Below are positions 36,592 through 44,979 of a stretch of 64,000 bases of DNA, piece after piece. A program made the position numbers and the translations under genes. Every line of letters begins with the position of its first letter. Positions within the stretch are counted from its first letter, which is position 1. The notes beneath the pieces are model-generated. The model did not search any database, was not told the DNA's origin, and saw only the letters and a list, made by a program, of their open reading frames with translations. Source of the stretch: an uncultured Ilumatobacter sp. (GTDB lineage Bacteria > Actinomycetota > Acidimicrobiia > Acidimicrobiales > Ilumatobacteraceae); NCBI GenBank assembly GCA_905182555.1, contig CAJJBX010000005.1, forward strand, positions 62,001-126,000, in the 5' to 3' direction.

Positions 36592-37070
36592 TACTTACCG
36601 GCTCCAACTTCGAGCTCCGGTGCCTCGGGGACGGTTTCCATCCACTCGCCGAGCTTTTGCTTGTCGTGCAGGAGGTCGGCGATCTTCGGCTCGGAGTACT
36701 CGTACTCAGGGCTCCAGAACAGTGCGTCGAACGGGCACACTTCGACGCAGATGCCGCAGTACATGCAGAGGGCGTAGTCGATGTCGAAACGGTCGATGTG
36801 GTTGACCTGGCGCGGCTTACCACCGGCGCGGCGCGGCGGGGCGAGTTGCTTGTGCCCTTCGATGTAGATGCACCAGTCGGGGCAGCTGCGCGAGCACAAC
36901 ATGCACGCGGTGCAGTTGTCTTCGTGCAATGCAATGACGCCGCGCGCACGAACGGGCGGAGCTTCCTTCTCATGCGGATACTGAACGGTGTCGGCACCGT
37001 TCTTCAATGTCTTACCGAGGATCCCGGCAGTAACGCCGAGCCCCTTGAGCAGTCCAGGAACCTTGGGCAT
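36591..37070 (-). CDS. nuoI: NADH-quinone oxidoreductase subunit I
   Basis: 159 residues with two [4Fe-4S] motifs: C53, C56, C59, C63 (CTACMLCSRSCP) and C102, C105, C108, C112 (CMYCGICVEVCP). It carries clusters N6a and N6b that pass electrons to NuoB. Overlaps nuoH and nuoJ at its ends. Confidence 0.97.
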   Translation of the reverse strand: MPKVPGLLKGLGVTAGILGKTLKNGADTVQYPHEKEAPPVRARGVIALHEDNCTACMLCSRSCPDWCIYIEGHKQLAPPRRAGGKPRQVNHIDRFDIDYALCMYCGICVEVCPFDALFWSPEYEYSEPKIADLLHDKQKLGEWMETVPEAPELEVGAGK

Positions 37071-38152
37071 CAGAAGACAACCTTCAGGATTGCGGTCGCA
37101 GCGGTGTTAGCCAGTGCGAGCGGGATAAGGACTTTCCAGGCAAATGTCTGGAGTTGGTCCTCACGGAAACGGGGATAGCTGAAGCGCACCCACATGATGA
37201 CGCCAACAAGGGCGAACATCTTGGTGAACATAATCAGCGGGCCGACGAAGTTCATCCACCAGGCGACATCGGAGATGCCTTCCCAGCCGAACCACGTGAA
37301 CGGGACGCCCCAGCCGCCCAAGAAGAGCACCGAGGCAATGAAACCAAACACGCCGGCGGTGGCGAACTCGGCGATGAAGAAGATCAGGAAGCGGAAGCCC
37401 GAGTACTCGGTCATGTAGCCAGACACGAGTTCTGACTCGGCGATCGGCATGTCGAATGGGCTCTGGGTCAGTTCGGCCTGTACCGCAATCATGAAGATCA
37501 AGAAGCCGATGAACTGCGTGATGACAAATGGGTTGCCAATCCAGCCGATGCCGAAGATCTCGCCGGTGTTCTGCACTTCGATGATTCGGTTGAGGTTCAT
37601 CGAGCCGGCCTGAATGACCACACCAAGGGTGGCGAGCACCATCGGAAGTTCATAGGCAATGAGCTGCCCGCCTGCTCGGAGGCCACCGAGGAGCGAGTAC
37701 TTGTTGGCCGACGACCAACCGGCGATGAGGATGCCGAGCACGCTGACTGAGGCAACAGCCAGCGCATAGAAGATGCCGGTCTCAAAGTTCGTGAAGTACG
37801 CCTGCGGGCCAAACGGCACCACGACCACCAAGAGGAAGGTCGACAAGAGCACGATGAGCGGCGCCATCTTGTAGATGCGCACGTCGGCGTTGTCGGGAGC
37901 GAGGTCTTCCTTCTGCATCCACTTGCCAACTTCGGCCAGCAGTTGCATCGAGCCATACGGCCCAGCTTCCATCGGGCCGAGACGGCTTTGCATGAACGAC
38001 ATCATCTTGAAGAGGAAGATGTACACGATGCCACCAGCTGGCAGCAGCACGGCAACGAGGCCACCAACGACGCGCAAAATCGACATGAGCCAGTACGGGA
38101 TGTTCCACTCCGGATACCAGTCCGGAAATTCAGCAGCGAGTTGGGCGAGCAT
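37070..38152 (-). CDS. nuoH: NADH-quinone oxidoreductase subunit H
   Basis: 360 residues, about eight membrane helices; forms the quinone chamber with NuoB and NuoD. Conserved MQSRLGPMEAGPYGSMQLLAE, the acidic quinone-pocket loop AESELVSGYMTEYSGFRF and PRFREDQLQTFAWK are present. It follows nuoD directly (one-base overlap at 38152), where E, F and G would sit in a 14-gene operon. Confidence 0.97.
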   Translation of the reverse strand: MLAQLAAEFPDWYPEWNIPYWLMSILRVVGGLVAVLLPAGGIVYIFLFKMMSFMQSRLGPMEAGPYGSMQLLAEVGKWMQKEDLAPDNADVRIYKMAPLIVLLSTFLLVVVVPFGPQAYFTNFETGIFYALAVASVSVLGILIAGWSSANKYSLLGGLRAGGQLIAYELPMVLATLGVVIQAGSMNLNRIIEVQNTGEIFGIGWIGNPFVITQFIGFLIFMIAVQAELTQSPFDMPIAESELVSGYMTEYSGFRFLIFFIAEFATAGVFGFIASVLFLGGWGVPFTWFGWEGISDVAWWMNFVGPLIMFTKMFALVGVIMWVRFSYPRFREDQLQTFAWKVLIPLALANTAATAILKVVF

Positions 38153-39321
38153 CAGCGATCGATGTCTCCGAGAATGAAGTACAGCGAGGCGAGGATCGTG
38201 ATGATGTCAGGGACGTACACGCCCTTGAGCGCCCACGGCACGATCGAGATGTTATTGAAACTCGCCGAGCGGATCTTGACGCGGAACGGGCCGAGGTCGC
38301 CTTTCGAGACGACGTAGTAGCCCATCTCGCCAAGCGGATTTTCGGTGGCTACCCAGGCTTCGCCTTCTGGCACCTTGATGATCCGCGGCACCTTGGTCAT
38401 GACCGGGCCTGCCGGGATCTGATCGAGTAACTGGCCAACGATCTTGCAGGACTCGCGCGTCTCTTGGAGGCGAATCCAGCAGCGTGCCCACGAGTCGCCG
38501 TCGGGATGGGTCCAAACCTTCCAGTCGGCGAGGTCGTAGCTGAGTGGCAGGTCTTGGTCGCGGCGGAGGTCCCAGTCGATCCCCGACGCACGAGCGTTGG
38601 CACCGGACAAGCCGTAGTCCTTCGCGATGTCGGCCGGGATCACGCCGATGCCACGCATGCGGCTTTGGAAGATCTCGTTGCCGAACAGCAGGTCGTCGAT
38701 CGTGTCGCAGAACTCTTCGAGCTTCTTGACCGCACCCTTGGTCTCTTGGATCCAACCCTTGGGCAGGTCGTCCTTGAGGCCCCCGATACGGTCGAAGTTC
38801 GGGTGGAAGCGACCGCCGGTGGCGCCTTCGATCAGGTTAAGGATGTACTCGCGGTCACGGAACGCCAGAAACACTGGCGTGATGGCGCCCATTTGCACAC
38901 CGAGGTCGCCGAGAAATAGCGACACGTTCGCGATGCGCGACAGTTCGAAAAGAATCGTGCGGATGACCTGGGCGCGTGGCGGCGCCTCGACCTCCATCAG
39001 CTTCTCGGCAGCCAGGATGAACGGCACCTCGTTGGCAAAGCTCCCCAACCAGTCGATGCGGTTGACGAGCGACGTGACCTGCGGGAACGTGCGAACTTCG
39101 GTGAGCTTCTCGTAGCCGCGGTGCATGTATCCCGCAACCGGCTCGGCCCAAACGACCTGCTCGCCATCGAGGCGGGCGATGATGCGCAGCGTGCCATGGG
39201 TGGCCGGGTGCTGCGGGCCGATGTTGAGGGTCATGCCCTCGGTCTCGAGCTCGACGTTCAAACGGGCATCGGCTGCCTGCGAGGCGATGTAGCTCAACTG
39301 CTGGCGATCAGTGAGGGTCAT
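38152..39321 (-). CDS. nuoD: NADH-quinone oxidoreductase subunit D
   Basis: 389 residues from ATG 39321, which overlaps the nuoC stop (ATGA). Homolog of the 49-kDa subunit; lines the quinone site. NIGPQHPATHGTLR, YMHRGYEKL and the C-terminal FNNISIVPWALKGVYVPDIITILASLYFILGDIDR in part are typical. The upstream frame extension is arginine-rich shadow sequence. Not fused to nuoC. Confidence 0.97.
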   Translation of the reverse strand: MTLTDRQQLSYIASQAADARLNVELETEGMTLNIGPQHPATHGTLRIIARLDGEQVVWAEPVAGYMHRGYEKLTEVRTFPQVTSLVNRIDWLGSFANEVPFILAAEKLMEVEAPPRAQVIRTILFELSRIANVSLFLGDLGVQMGAITPVFLAFRDREYILNLIEGATGGRFHPNFDRIGGLKDDLPKGWIQETKGAVKKLEEFCDTIDDLLFGNEIFQSRMRGIGVIPADIAKDYGLSGANARASGIDWDLRRDQDLPLSYDLADWKVWTHPDGDSWARCWIRLQETRESCKIVGQLLDQIPAGPVMTKVPRIIKVPEGEAWVATENPLGEMGYYVVSKGDLGPFRVKIRSASFNNISIVPWALKGVYVPDIITILASLYFILGDIDR

Positions 39322-40025
39322 GACTCGGCTCCTTCGATGGCGCTCGCAGGCGCTTCTGCTGCTGGAGCGTCGGCTGCTTCTTCGAAGTCGGGCATTGGCT
39401 CGACGTCGACGATGCCAGGCCATGGCTTAACCATGCGGGCGAGCAACGGAAAATCTTTCTTGAGCGGGTAGCCCTCGAAATCGCCGGGCAGGTACATGTT
39501 GCGGAGGTCAGGATGGTTGTTGAAACCAATGCCGAACATCTCGTGGCATTCGCGTTCATGCCAGTTGGCACCGGCGAAGAGCTGGCTCCAGGAATCGACC
39601 ACCTGGTTGTCATCGGCGACGTCGGCCTTGATGGTCAAGCCCACGTGGCGATCGATGTCGGTCAGACGAGCGAACACCTGCATGCGGGTCTCGCCGCCGG
39701 TGTAGCCCTGCTTGATCGTCATGTCGATCTTTTTTGGCTCATCGTCAGGATCATCCTGACTGTTACCGAACGGGGACGGCATCCAGTCGATTGCGGACAA
39801 GAAGCAAAAGTATGTGAACCCGGCAGCCTTGAGCGCCTGGCCCGTAGCGAGCCAGCTCTCGGCGCTGACCCGGACCCAGAGATCGTCATTCGGCTTGAGC
39901 AGCGTGTCGATCAACGCTTCACCGATGTCGTTGCGCAGCGTGTCGACAATGCCTTCGCGGAGACCGTCGCCCGGCAGTGCGGCGGGCGCCGTGTCTCCTT
40001 GCGGGGTTTGGGTGTCGTCACTCAA
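39318..40025 (-). CDS. nuoC: NADH-quinone oxidoreductase subunit C
   Basis: 235 residues from TTG 40025 ([10 protein letters not shown]), which overlaps the nuoB stop; a GTG at 40034 is an alternative. The 30-kDa subunit signature [14 protein letters not shown] and [18 protein letters not shown]-like end are present. About 35 extra alanine/acidic residues extend the C-terminus past the core. Confidence 0.94.
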   Translation of the reverse strand: MSDDTQTPQGDTAPAALPGDGLREGIVDTLRNDIGEALIDTLLKPNDDLWVRVSAESWLATGQALKAAGFTYFCFLSAIDWMPSPFGNSQDDPDDEPKKIDMTIKQGYTGGETRMQVFARLTDIDRHVGLTIKADVADDNQVVDSWSQLFAGANWHERECHEMFGIGFNNHPDLRNMYLPGDFEGYPLKKDFPLLARMVKPWPGIVDVEPMPDFEEAADAPAAEAPASAIEGAES

Positions 40026-40662
40026 TTGGGCCACCGCCAACCACGATTGGTTCTGGGTGCGCAGACGCAATCTCAGCCATGGGCTCGTCGGAGATGCTGT
40101 GCGTGTCGCTGATCAGCTCGCCGTCACGGTCGACTTCACCAGCTTCCATCGCACGGGTGCGCTGGAGCGTGGTGAACTCGTCGCCGCGCCACTTGGCAGC
40201 CATGTCTTCGTTCTTGATGCGTTGCTGAAGAAGCACAATGCCCTCGAGCAGCGCTTCTGGTCGCGGCGGGCAGCCGGGAACATACACATCAATCGGGATG
40301 ATCTGATCGACACCCTTGGTCACGGAATAGCTGTCCCAGTACGGACCGCCACAGTTGGCGCACGAACCCATCGAAATCGCGTACTTCGGCTCGGGCATCT
40401 GCTCCCAGAGGCGCTTGACAGCTGGGGCCATCTTGTCGGTCACGGTGCCCGACACGCAGACAAAATCGGCCTGTCGAGGTGATGCGGGCAGCGGGATGAC
40501 GCCGAGACGCATGACGTCATAACGCGGCGACCCGAAGGCCGCACCCATTTCGATGGCGCAGCAGGCAAGCCCCCACTGGTACACCCAGAGCGAATACGAG
40601 CGGCTCAGGTTGAAAAGCTTAGTAAGTGGTGCCGGGAGACGGCCCTTGTCAACGAGACCCAT
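40018..40662 (-). CDS. nuoB: NADH-quinone oxidoreductase subunit B
   Basis: 214 residues. Ligands of the terminal N2 [4Fe-4S] cluster are visible as C34-C35 ([10 protein letters not shown]), C101 ([10 protein letters not shown]) and C131 (VPGCPPRPE). The C-terminal 50 residues are longer than in E. coli and acidic. Confidence 0.97.
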   Translation of the reverse strand: MGLVDKGRLPAPLTKLFNLSRSYSLWVYQWGLACCAIEMGAAFGSPRYDVMRLGVIPLPASPRQADFVCVSGTVTDKMAPAVKRLWEQMPEPKYAISMGSCANCGGPYWDSYSVTKGVDQIIPIDVYVPGCPPRPEALLEGIVLLQQRIKNEDMAAKWRGDEFTTLQRTRAMEAGEVDRDGELISDTHSISDEPMAEIASAHPEPIVVGGGPIE

Positions 40663-40713
40663 GTCAGATCGTCTTTCTCTGCGTGTTCGGGCGAGTGTGG
40701 CAGTTCGTGAGGA

Positions 40714-41079
40714 TCAAACCCATCGAAGGAGTCCTCGCTTCCAGGCATAGACGAGCCCGTCGAGCAGGAGCACGATGAACACGAGCATGGCAATGAGCCC
40801 GAACGTGCCGTACCGCTCGCTCGATGCAGCCCACGGGAACAGGAAAACGGCTTCAACATCGAAGATCACGAAGAGCAGTGCGAACACGTAGTAGCGAATC
40901 TGGCTCTGCGACCAGCCCATACCAACCGGATCGACACCCGATTCGTAGGCAATGCCCTTGTCGTAGTTGGGCTTGGACGGGCGAATGGCCGCGGCGAGGC
41001 CAAGCAGCAACCCGCCAATGGCGAGCGCTGCGATTCCGAACCAGACAACGTTGAGGTAATCGCGAAGAAAGTGCGACAT
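40714..41079 (-). CDS. nuoA: NADH-quinone oxidoreductase subunit A
   Basis: 121 residues, three membrane helices, with KGIAYESGVDP and the conserved FDVEAVFLFPWA. First gene of the operon; the 237 bases upstream (41080-41316) hold a 12-bp repeat and presumably the promoter. Confidence 0.96.
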   Translation of the reverse strand: MSHFLRDYLNVVWFGIAALAIGGLLLGLAAAIRPSKPNYDKGIAYESGVDPVGMGWSQSQIRYYVFALLFVIFDVEAVFLFPWAASSERYGTFGLIAMLVFIVLLLDGLVYAWKRGLLRWV

Positions 41080-41213
41080 GCGGGCCCGAAGATATCAGGG
41101 CATGTGAATCCCTTCCCAACCTCAGCGCCAGGTATTCCCGCCATTCGTCACGTTGTTTTTTGTTGAGGTCTCTGAAGCAGGCCGAAAAGTCGCCCCTACG
41201 GCCGGCTCACGAA

Positions 41214-41256
41214 GTCGTCGACGAGGTCGTTGACGAGGTGGTTGACGAGGTCGTTG
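41214..41256. repeat. 12-bp tandem repeat upstream of nuoA
   Basis: Three to four copies of GTCGTTGACGAG with single changes, in the gap between nuoA and nth. Confidence 0.85.
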
Positions 41257-41316
41257 CGGTCCATCAGAATTTTTTTCGGGAGTGATCAGGCGGTGAAGTC
41301 AGGGGCGACTCAAGGG

Positions 41317-41961
41317 CTACTGCGACTCCAGGGCGATGCGTTTCTTGCTGGCAGCCCACGAACAGATTGGACAGGCGGTGAGATCGTGGCGTTTCGCCGG
41401 GCAGTGTTCGCGGCCAAAGTAGATGATCTGGAGGTGACGACGATCCCAAGTGTCTTCGGCGAAAACGGCCTTCAGGTCCCGCTCGGTCTTTTCGACATTC
41501 TTCCCGTTGCTCAGCCCCCACCGATCAGCCAGGCGATGGATATGCGTGTCGACGGGGAACGCCGGAAAACCGAATGCACCCGCCATGACGACGCCGGCTG
41601 TCTTGTGGCCGACGCCAGCGAGCCCTTCCAAGAAATCCCATTCGGGGATCAATTCGCCACCGGCATCCAGGATCTGGTGCGCCATCGTTGACAAGTTTCG
41701 CGACTTGGTCGGCGCGAGCCCAACCTGCTTGATGAACTCGAAAATCTCATCGGGCGAAAGTCGTGCCATTTTTTCTGGCGTGTCGGCCACGTCGAACAGT
41801 GCTGGGGTGACCTCGTTGACCTTCTTATCCGTGGTCTGTGCGGAGAGCGCGACCGCGACGAGCATGGTGTACGGATTCCGGTGATCGAGTGGCACCGGTG
41901 GGTTGGGATACAGATCGTCGAGCATGTCGCCGATTCGGTCTGCCTTGTCCTGACGCTTCAT
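41317..41961 (-). CDS. nth: Endonuclease III
   Basis: 214 residues. DNA glycosylase/AP lyase for oxidised pyrimidines. The helix-hairpin-helix with catalytic lysine (GLAGVGHKTAGVV) and the catalytic aspartate (FPVDTHIHRLADRWG) are present, as is LSAQTTDKKVNEVTPALF. The C-terminal metal region reads EHCPAKRHDLTACPICSWA: three cysteines with C-x9-C-x2-C spacing rather than the classical four (C-x6-C-x2-C-x5-C). Some Nth sub-families show this; whether it holds an iron-sulfur cluster is open. Confidence 0.93.
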   Translation of the reverse strand: MKRQDKADRIGDMLDDLYPNPPVPLDHRNPYTMLVAVALSAQTTDKKVNEVTPALFDVADTPEKMARLSPDEIFEFIKQVGLAPTKSRNLSTMAHQILDAGGELIPEWDFLEGLAGVGHKTAGVVMAGAFGFPAFPVDTHIHRLADRWGLSNGKNVEKTERDLKAVFAEDTWDRRHLQIIYFGREHCPAKRHDLTACPICSWAASKKRIALESQ

Positions 41962-42011
41962 CGTCTCGAACCTACTGGGCCGCTCCGTTGGGAAGGGCCC
42001 AAGTCTTGCGC

Positions 42012-42764
42012 TCAGTGCACCTGGAAGCGGCCCGAGAGTCGTTCTGCTGCGTCGAAAACCAACTGCTGGATTCGCTCGTCGTCACCTTCGGCAGGGAATC
42101 GGTAGCTCGGGGCGTTGACGAACAGTGCGCCTTCGTATTGCCCGGATGCGCCACGAAACGGGACGTCGATCGCGGTGATTCCCTCATCAAGATCATCAAA
42201 CGACCAGAGCCCGCCGTCGACCAGGATCTGGGCAATGCGACAGCGAAGCTCGTCGACATCGGTCGGGGTCCGGTCATCCACTCGTTCGAGCGGCTGGGCG
42301 AGATAGCTCTCGATTTCGCTAGCAGGCAGATGCGCGAGCAGCGTGACGCCCGCAGGCACCGAGTGCATGGGGGCGTAGAAACCGGTGCGATCGATCACCT
42401 GCACCGCCTCGTCGGATTGCTCGACGTTGTCGGCCCAGTAGACATTACGGCCAGATCGCACGACGAAGCCGGTTGCTTCGCCGGTTGCTTCGGCGAGTTC
42501 GAGAAGGAACGGCCGGACAACGGCAGCCATGTTCGCGTCGTTGTTCGCTGCATCACCGAGCGCTGCCAGGCCTGCTCCGAGTTCGTATTCTGTGCTGTGC
42601 GGCCGCTGTTGAACTGCGCCTTCAGCTTCGAGCGCCGACAGCAGCCGCGACACCGTCGACTTGGGAAGGTCGACCCGGTCGGCAATGTCAGTGACCCCTG
42701 CCGGGCCCAGCGAAAGTTCGCGTAGTACCGCGAACGCCCGCTCAATTGATTGCACGCCTGCCAT
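42012..42764 (-). CDS. IclR-family transcriptional regulator
   Basis: 250 residues. N-terminal winged helix (MAGVQSIERAFAVLRELS, then DLPKSTVSRLLSALEAEGAV) and C-terminal IclR effector domain (about residues 75-245, with SVPAGVTLLAHLP and SFDDLDEGITAIDVPF). It is divergent from the corrinoid-methyltransferase cluster; two 17-bp palindromes lie in the shared 220-base gap and a third before the MttB gene. It therefore most likely controls this cluster. IclR proteins can repress or activate; the operator just after a -10-like box at 48 kb favours repression. The effector is unknown, presumably the methylated substrate or a product. Confidence 0.9.
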   Translation of the reverse strand: MAGVQSIERAFAVLRELSLGPAGVTDIADRVDLPKSTVSRLLSALEAEGAVQQRPHSTEYELGAGLAALGDAANNDANMAAVVRPFLLELAEATGEATGFVVRSGRNVYWADNVEQSDEAVQVIDRTGFYAPMHSVPAGVTLLAHLPASEIESYLAQPLERVDDRTPTDVDELRCRIAQILVDGGLWSFDDLDEGITAIDVPFRGASGQYEGALFVNAPSYRFPAEGDDERIQQLVFDAAERLSGRFQVH

Positions 42765-42902
42765 GTCATTCCTCCGAGGACAGGTGTAGCACCATAAATA
42801 GCCGTCTCAAACACTGCGCAGCTTCCTGTCGCCATCATTGCAGTGCGGCGCCGACGTCAGTACCATCACGCGCACGCCTGTCCCAGAGGGGTCTGGCGTA
42901 GC

Positions 42903-42937
42903 GTTCCACAATGCGGTACAGTTCCACATTGCGGAAT
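42903..42937. promoter_or_regulatory. Two candidate IclR operator half-tandem palindromes
   Basis: GTTCCACAATGCGGTAC (42903-42919) and GTTCCACATTGCGGAAT (42921-42937), 18 bases centre to centre, in the divergent IclR/corrinoid-protein promoter region. Each differs by one base from the palindrome GTTCCRCAWTGYGGAAC. Confidence 0.8.
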
Positions 42938-42984
42938 ACCGGTAACGGGGTCCTCCCGTTCCGCCCACCCTCTGGAGATTGACA

Positions 42985-43725
42985 ATGAGCGATGACATCG
43001 GCGCAACAAGTGATGATGAAGCGATTGACCTCGCGCTGCTGAGCGATGAAGACCTCACGCTGCAAATGCATGACGATCTCTACGACGGCATGAAAGAAGA
43101 AATCCACGAAGGGACGATGATCCTGCTTGACCGCGGGTGGGCGCCTGACCGTGTGCTGAACGAGGCGCTCGTCGAAGGCATGCGCATCGTCGGCATCGAT
43201 TTCCGCGATGGCATCCTCTTTGTTCCCGAGGTCCTGCTTGCCGCCAATGCGATGAAGGCCGGCATGGCAATTCTGCGGCCGCTCCTCGCCGAGACCGGGG
43301 CCGAATCAGTCGGCAAGGTCGTGATAGGCACCGTCAAAGGCGACATCCACGACATCGGCAAGAACCTCGTCGCGATGATGCTCGAAGGTGCCGGCTTTGA
43401 AGTGATCGACCTCGGGATAAACACCGACGTCGACGAGTTCATTGCTGCGCTCGACGAGCACAAGCCCGACATTTTGGGCATGTCAGCGCTCCTCACCACC
43501 ACCATGCCGTACATGAAGGTCGTCATCGACACGCTCATTGAGAAGGGCCGCCGCCATGACCAGATCATCCTTGTCGGCGGCGCACCGCTGAACGAGGAGT
43601 TCGGCGACGCAATCGGCGCCGACGCCTACTGCCGTGACGCAGCGGTGGCGTCCGAGCAGGCAAAAACACTCGTGACCGAGCGACGTGGCAATCCCGAGCC
43701 TGCTGGCCCGTCGGTCCGCGTCTGA
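42985..43725 (+). CDS. Corrinoid (B12-binding) methyltransferase protein, MtbC/MttC type
   Basis: 246 residues from ATG 42985 with GGAG eight bases upstream. N-terminal helical cap domain (about residues 25-105), then the Rossmann B12 domain with D120-x-H122-x-x-G125 (VKGDIHDIGKN), whose histidine is the lower cobalt ligand, followed by GMSALLTTTMPYMK and VGGAPLNEEFGDAIGADAY. Such proteins shuttle a methyl group between a substrate:corrinoid and a corrinoid:pterin methyltransferase. First gene of the cluster, two bases before the DUF1638 gene. Confidence 0.95.
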   Translation: MSDDIGATSDDEAIDLALLSDEDLTLQMHDDLYDGMKEEIHEGTMILLDRGWAPDRVLNEALVEGMRIVGIDFRDGILFVPEVLLAANAMKAGMAILRPLLAETGAESVGKVVIGTVKGDIHDIGKNLVAMMLEGAGFEVIDLGINTDVDEFIAALDEHKPDILGMSALLTTTMPYMKVVIDTLIEKGRRHDQIILVGGAPLNEEFGDAIGADAYCRDAAVASEQAKTLVTERRGNPEPAGPSVRV

Positions 43726-43726
43726 C

Positions 43727-44437
43727 ATGCAGCCCCGCGTGCTGGTCATCGCCTGCGGGGCGTTGGCCCGCGAGTTGCTGGCCATCACCGAGCTCAATGG
43801 TTTGACCAACGTGACCGTCGAGTGTCTTCCGGCGTCGCTGCACAACCACCCGAAAGAAATCCCCGAACTCGTTCGCGCCCGCATCCGCCGAGCAAGGGAC
43901 CAGGTTGGTCACACTGTGTCTGGCACAGTGTGTCCAACAGCGCCGAGCACCGTGGGTTTTAACGACAACGCCCTGCTCGACAACGGCACGCGACATGCCT
44001 CGGGCCAATTCGACGAGATCCTCATCGGGTACGCCGATTGCGGCACCGGCGGCCTGCTGGAAAAAGTGTGTCTCGAAGAGGGTGTCGAGATGCTGGCCGG
44101 CGCTCACTGCTACCAATTTTTTGCCACCCATGACCGTTTCGAACAACTGCAGGATCATGCTCTCGGCAGCTTTTACCTCACCGATTTCCTTGCTCGGAAC
44201 TGGGAGCGGTTGATCTGGGAGGGCATGGGAATTGCCAAGCATCCGGAGCTGCGCGACATGTACTTCGGCAACTACACACGGTGCGTGTACCTCGAACAGA
44301 GCAGCGATCCGAAGGCGTTGGCAGCTGCACACGAGTGTGCCGACCGGCTCGGCCTCGAGCTTTTCATTGAACCAACGGGCTACGGCGAGCTTGAAACCGC
44401 CGTCGTCGAGTTCACAACGAAAGTGACGCCGACATGA
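43727..44437 (+). CDS. DUF1638 family protein with a 30-35 residue insert
   Basis: 236 residues. Family marks: RVLVIACGALARE, CLPASLHNHPKEIPELVRARI, GYADCGTGGLLEKVC, GAHCYQFFA and YTRCVYLEQ. DUF1638 proteins accompany corrinoid methyltransferases in methanogens and marine alphaproteobacteria; the biochemical role is not established. Between RIRRARD and QFDEILIGYADCG (about residues 59-93) there is extra sequence whose DNA contains a 15-bp inverted repeat (43904-43938), suggesting an in-frame insertion. Coupled closely to the corrinoid gene. Confidence 0.85.
   Translation: MQPRVLVIACGALARELLAITELNGLTNVTVECLPASLHNHPKEIPELVRARIRRARDQVGHTVSGTVCPTAPSTVGFNDNALLDNGTRHASGQFDEILIGYADCGTGGLLEKVCLEEGVEMLAGAHCYQFFATHDRFEQLQDHALGSFYLTDFLARNWERLIWEGMGIAKHPELRDMYFGNYTRCVYLEQSSDPKALAAAHECADRLGLELFIEPTGYGELETAVVEFTTKVTPT
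43904..43938. repeat. Inverted repeat inside the DUF1638 gene
   Basis: Arms GTTGGTCACACTGTG and CACAGTGTGTCCAAC (one mismatch) around a TCTGG loop. A hairpin this strong inside a coding region is unusual. Confidence 0.88.
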
Positions 44438-44450
44438 GGAGAACACCGGC

Positions 44451-44882
44451 ATGACTCCTGAACCCGACGACACAGAACCCAGCAGCGCTGCAACCGGCGA
44501 CCATCTAGACCAAGGCGAAATGCGTGAGCGGCAGACCGCCCGACGATCGAGCCGCCGACGATCTGGCGCACCATCGGTCAACACGATCTACTGGCGCGAC
44601 ATCCCTGCGCAGCTCACCGCCCGCAGCGGCGATGAATCCAGCAAAGTGTTAATGCACGCCCGGTTTCAGCATGCCATCGACCGGGCAGCAGCCGTTGCCG
44701 ATCTGACCGAGACCGATGACTACGTCGCGGAATGGCGGACCGAATCGACACCGCTGACCGGCGGCGATATCAACGCCCAGCTCGACCAACTCTGTGCCGA
44801 CATCGAAGGCCAATACTCACGAGATCGCCTCGAGGCCATCGTTGCCAACGGCGGCCTCGACGTCCCAATCACATCCGACTAG
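44451..44882 (+). CDS. 'Virulence factor' family protein (PF13769-like)
   Basis: 143 residues. The segment NTIYWRDIPAQLTAR, then RFQHAIDRAAAVADL and DDYVAEWR, matches a small domain annotated 'virulence factor' that is regularly found beside MttB-type methyltransferases in marine bacteria. The first ~40 residues are disordered and basic. Despite the name, the context points to the corrinoid pathway rather than virulence. Role unknown. Overlaps none of its neighbours; 13 bases after DUF1638. Confidence 0.78.
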   Translation: MTPEPDDTEPSSAATGDHLDQGEMRERQTARRSSRRRSGAPSVNTIYWRDIPAQLTARSGDESSKVLMHARFQHAIDRAAAVADLTETDDYVAEWRTESTPLTGGDINAQLDQLCADIEGQYSRDRLEAIVANGGLDVPITSD

Positions 44883-44888
44883 CCCTGC

Positions 44889-44921
44889 CACGCCACCATC
44901 ACGCCACCATCACGCCACCAG
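44889..44921. repeat. 11-bp tandem repeat, three copies
   Basis: CACGCCACCAT three times (last copy CACGCCACCAG) directly after the stop at 44882. Confidence 0.85.
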
Positions 44922-44979
44922 TCTGACCTTGGCGTGACATGAACCCGATGCACCAGCAACGAACAGAATCGACAGCACC

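Noticed and set aside
43904-43938. Inverted repeat as a transcription terminator
   Set aside because: It lies in the middle of an open, conserved coding frame with no T-tract.
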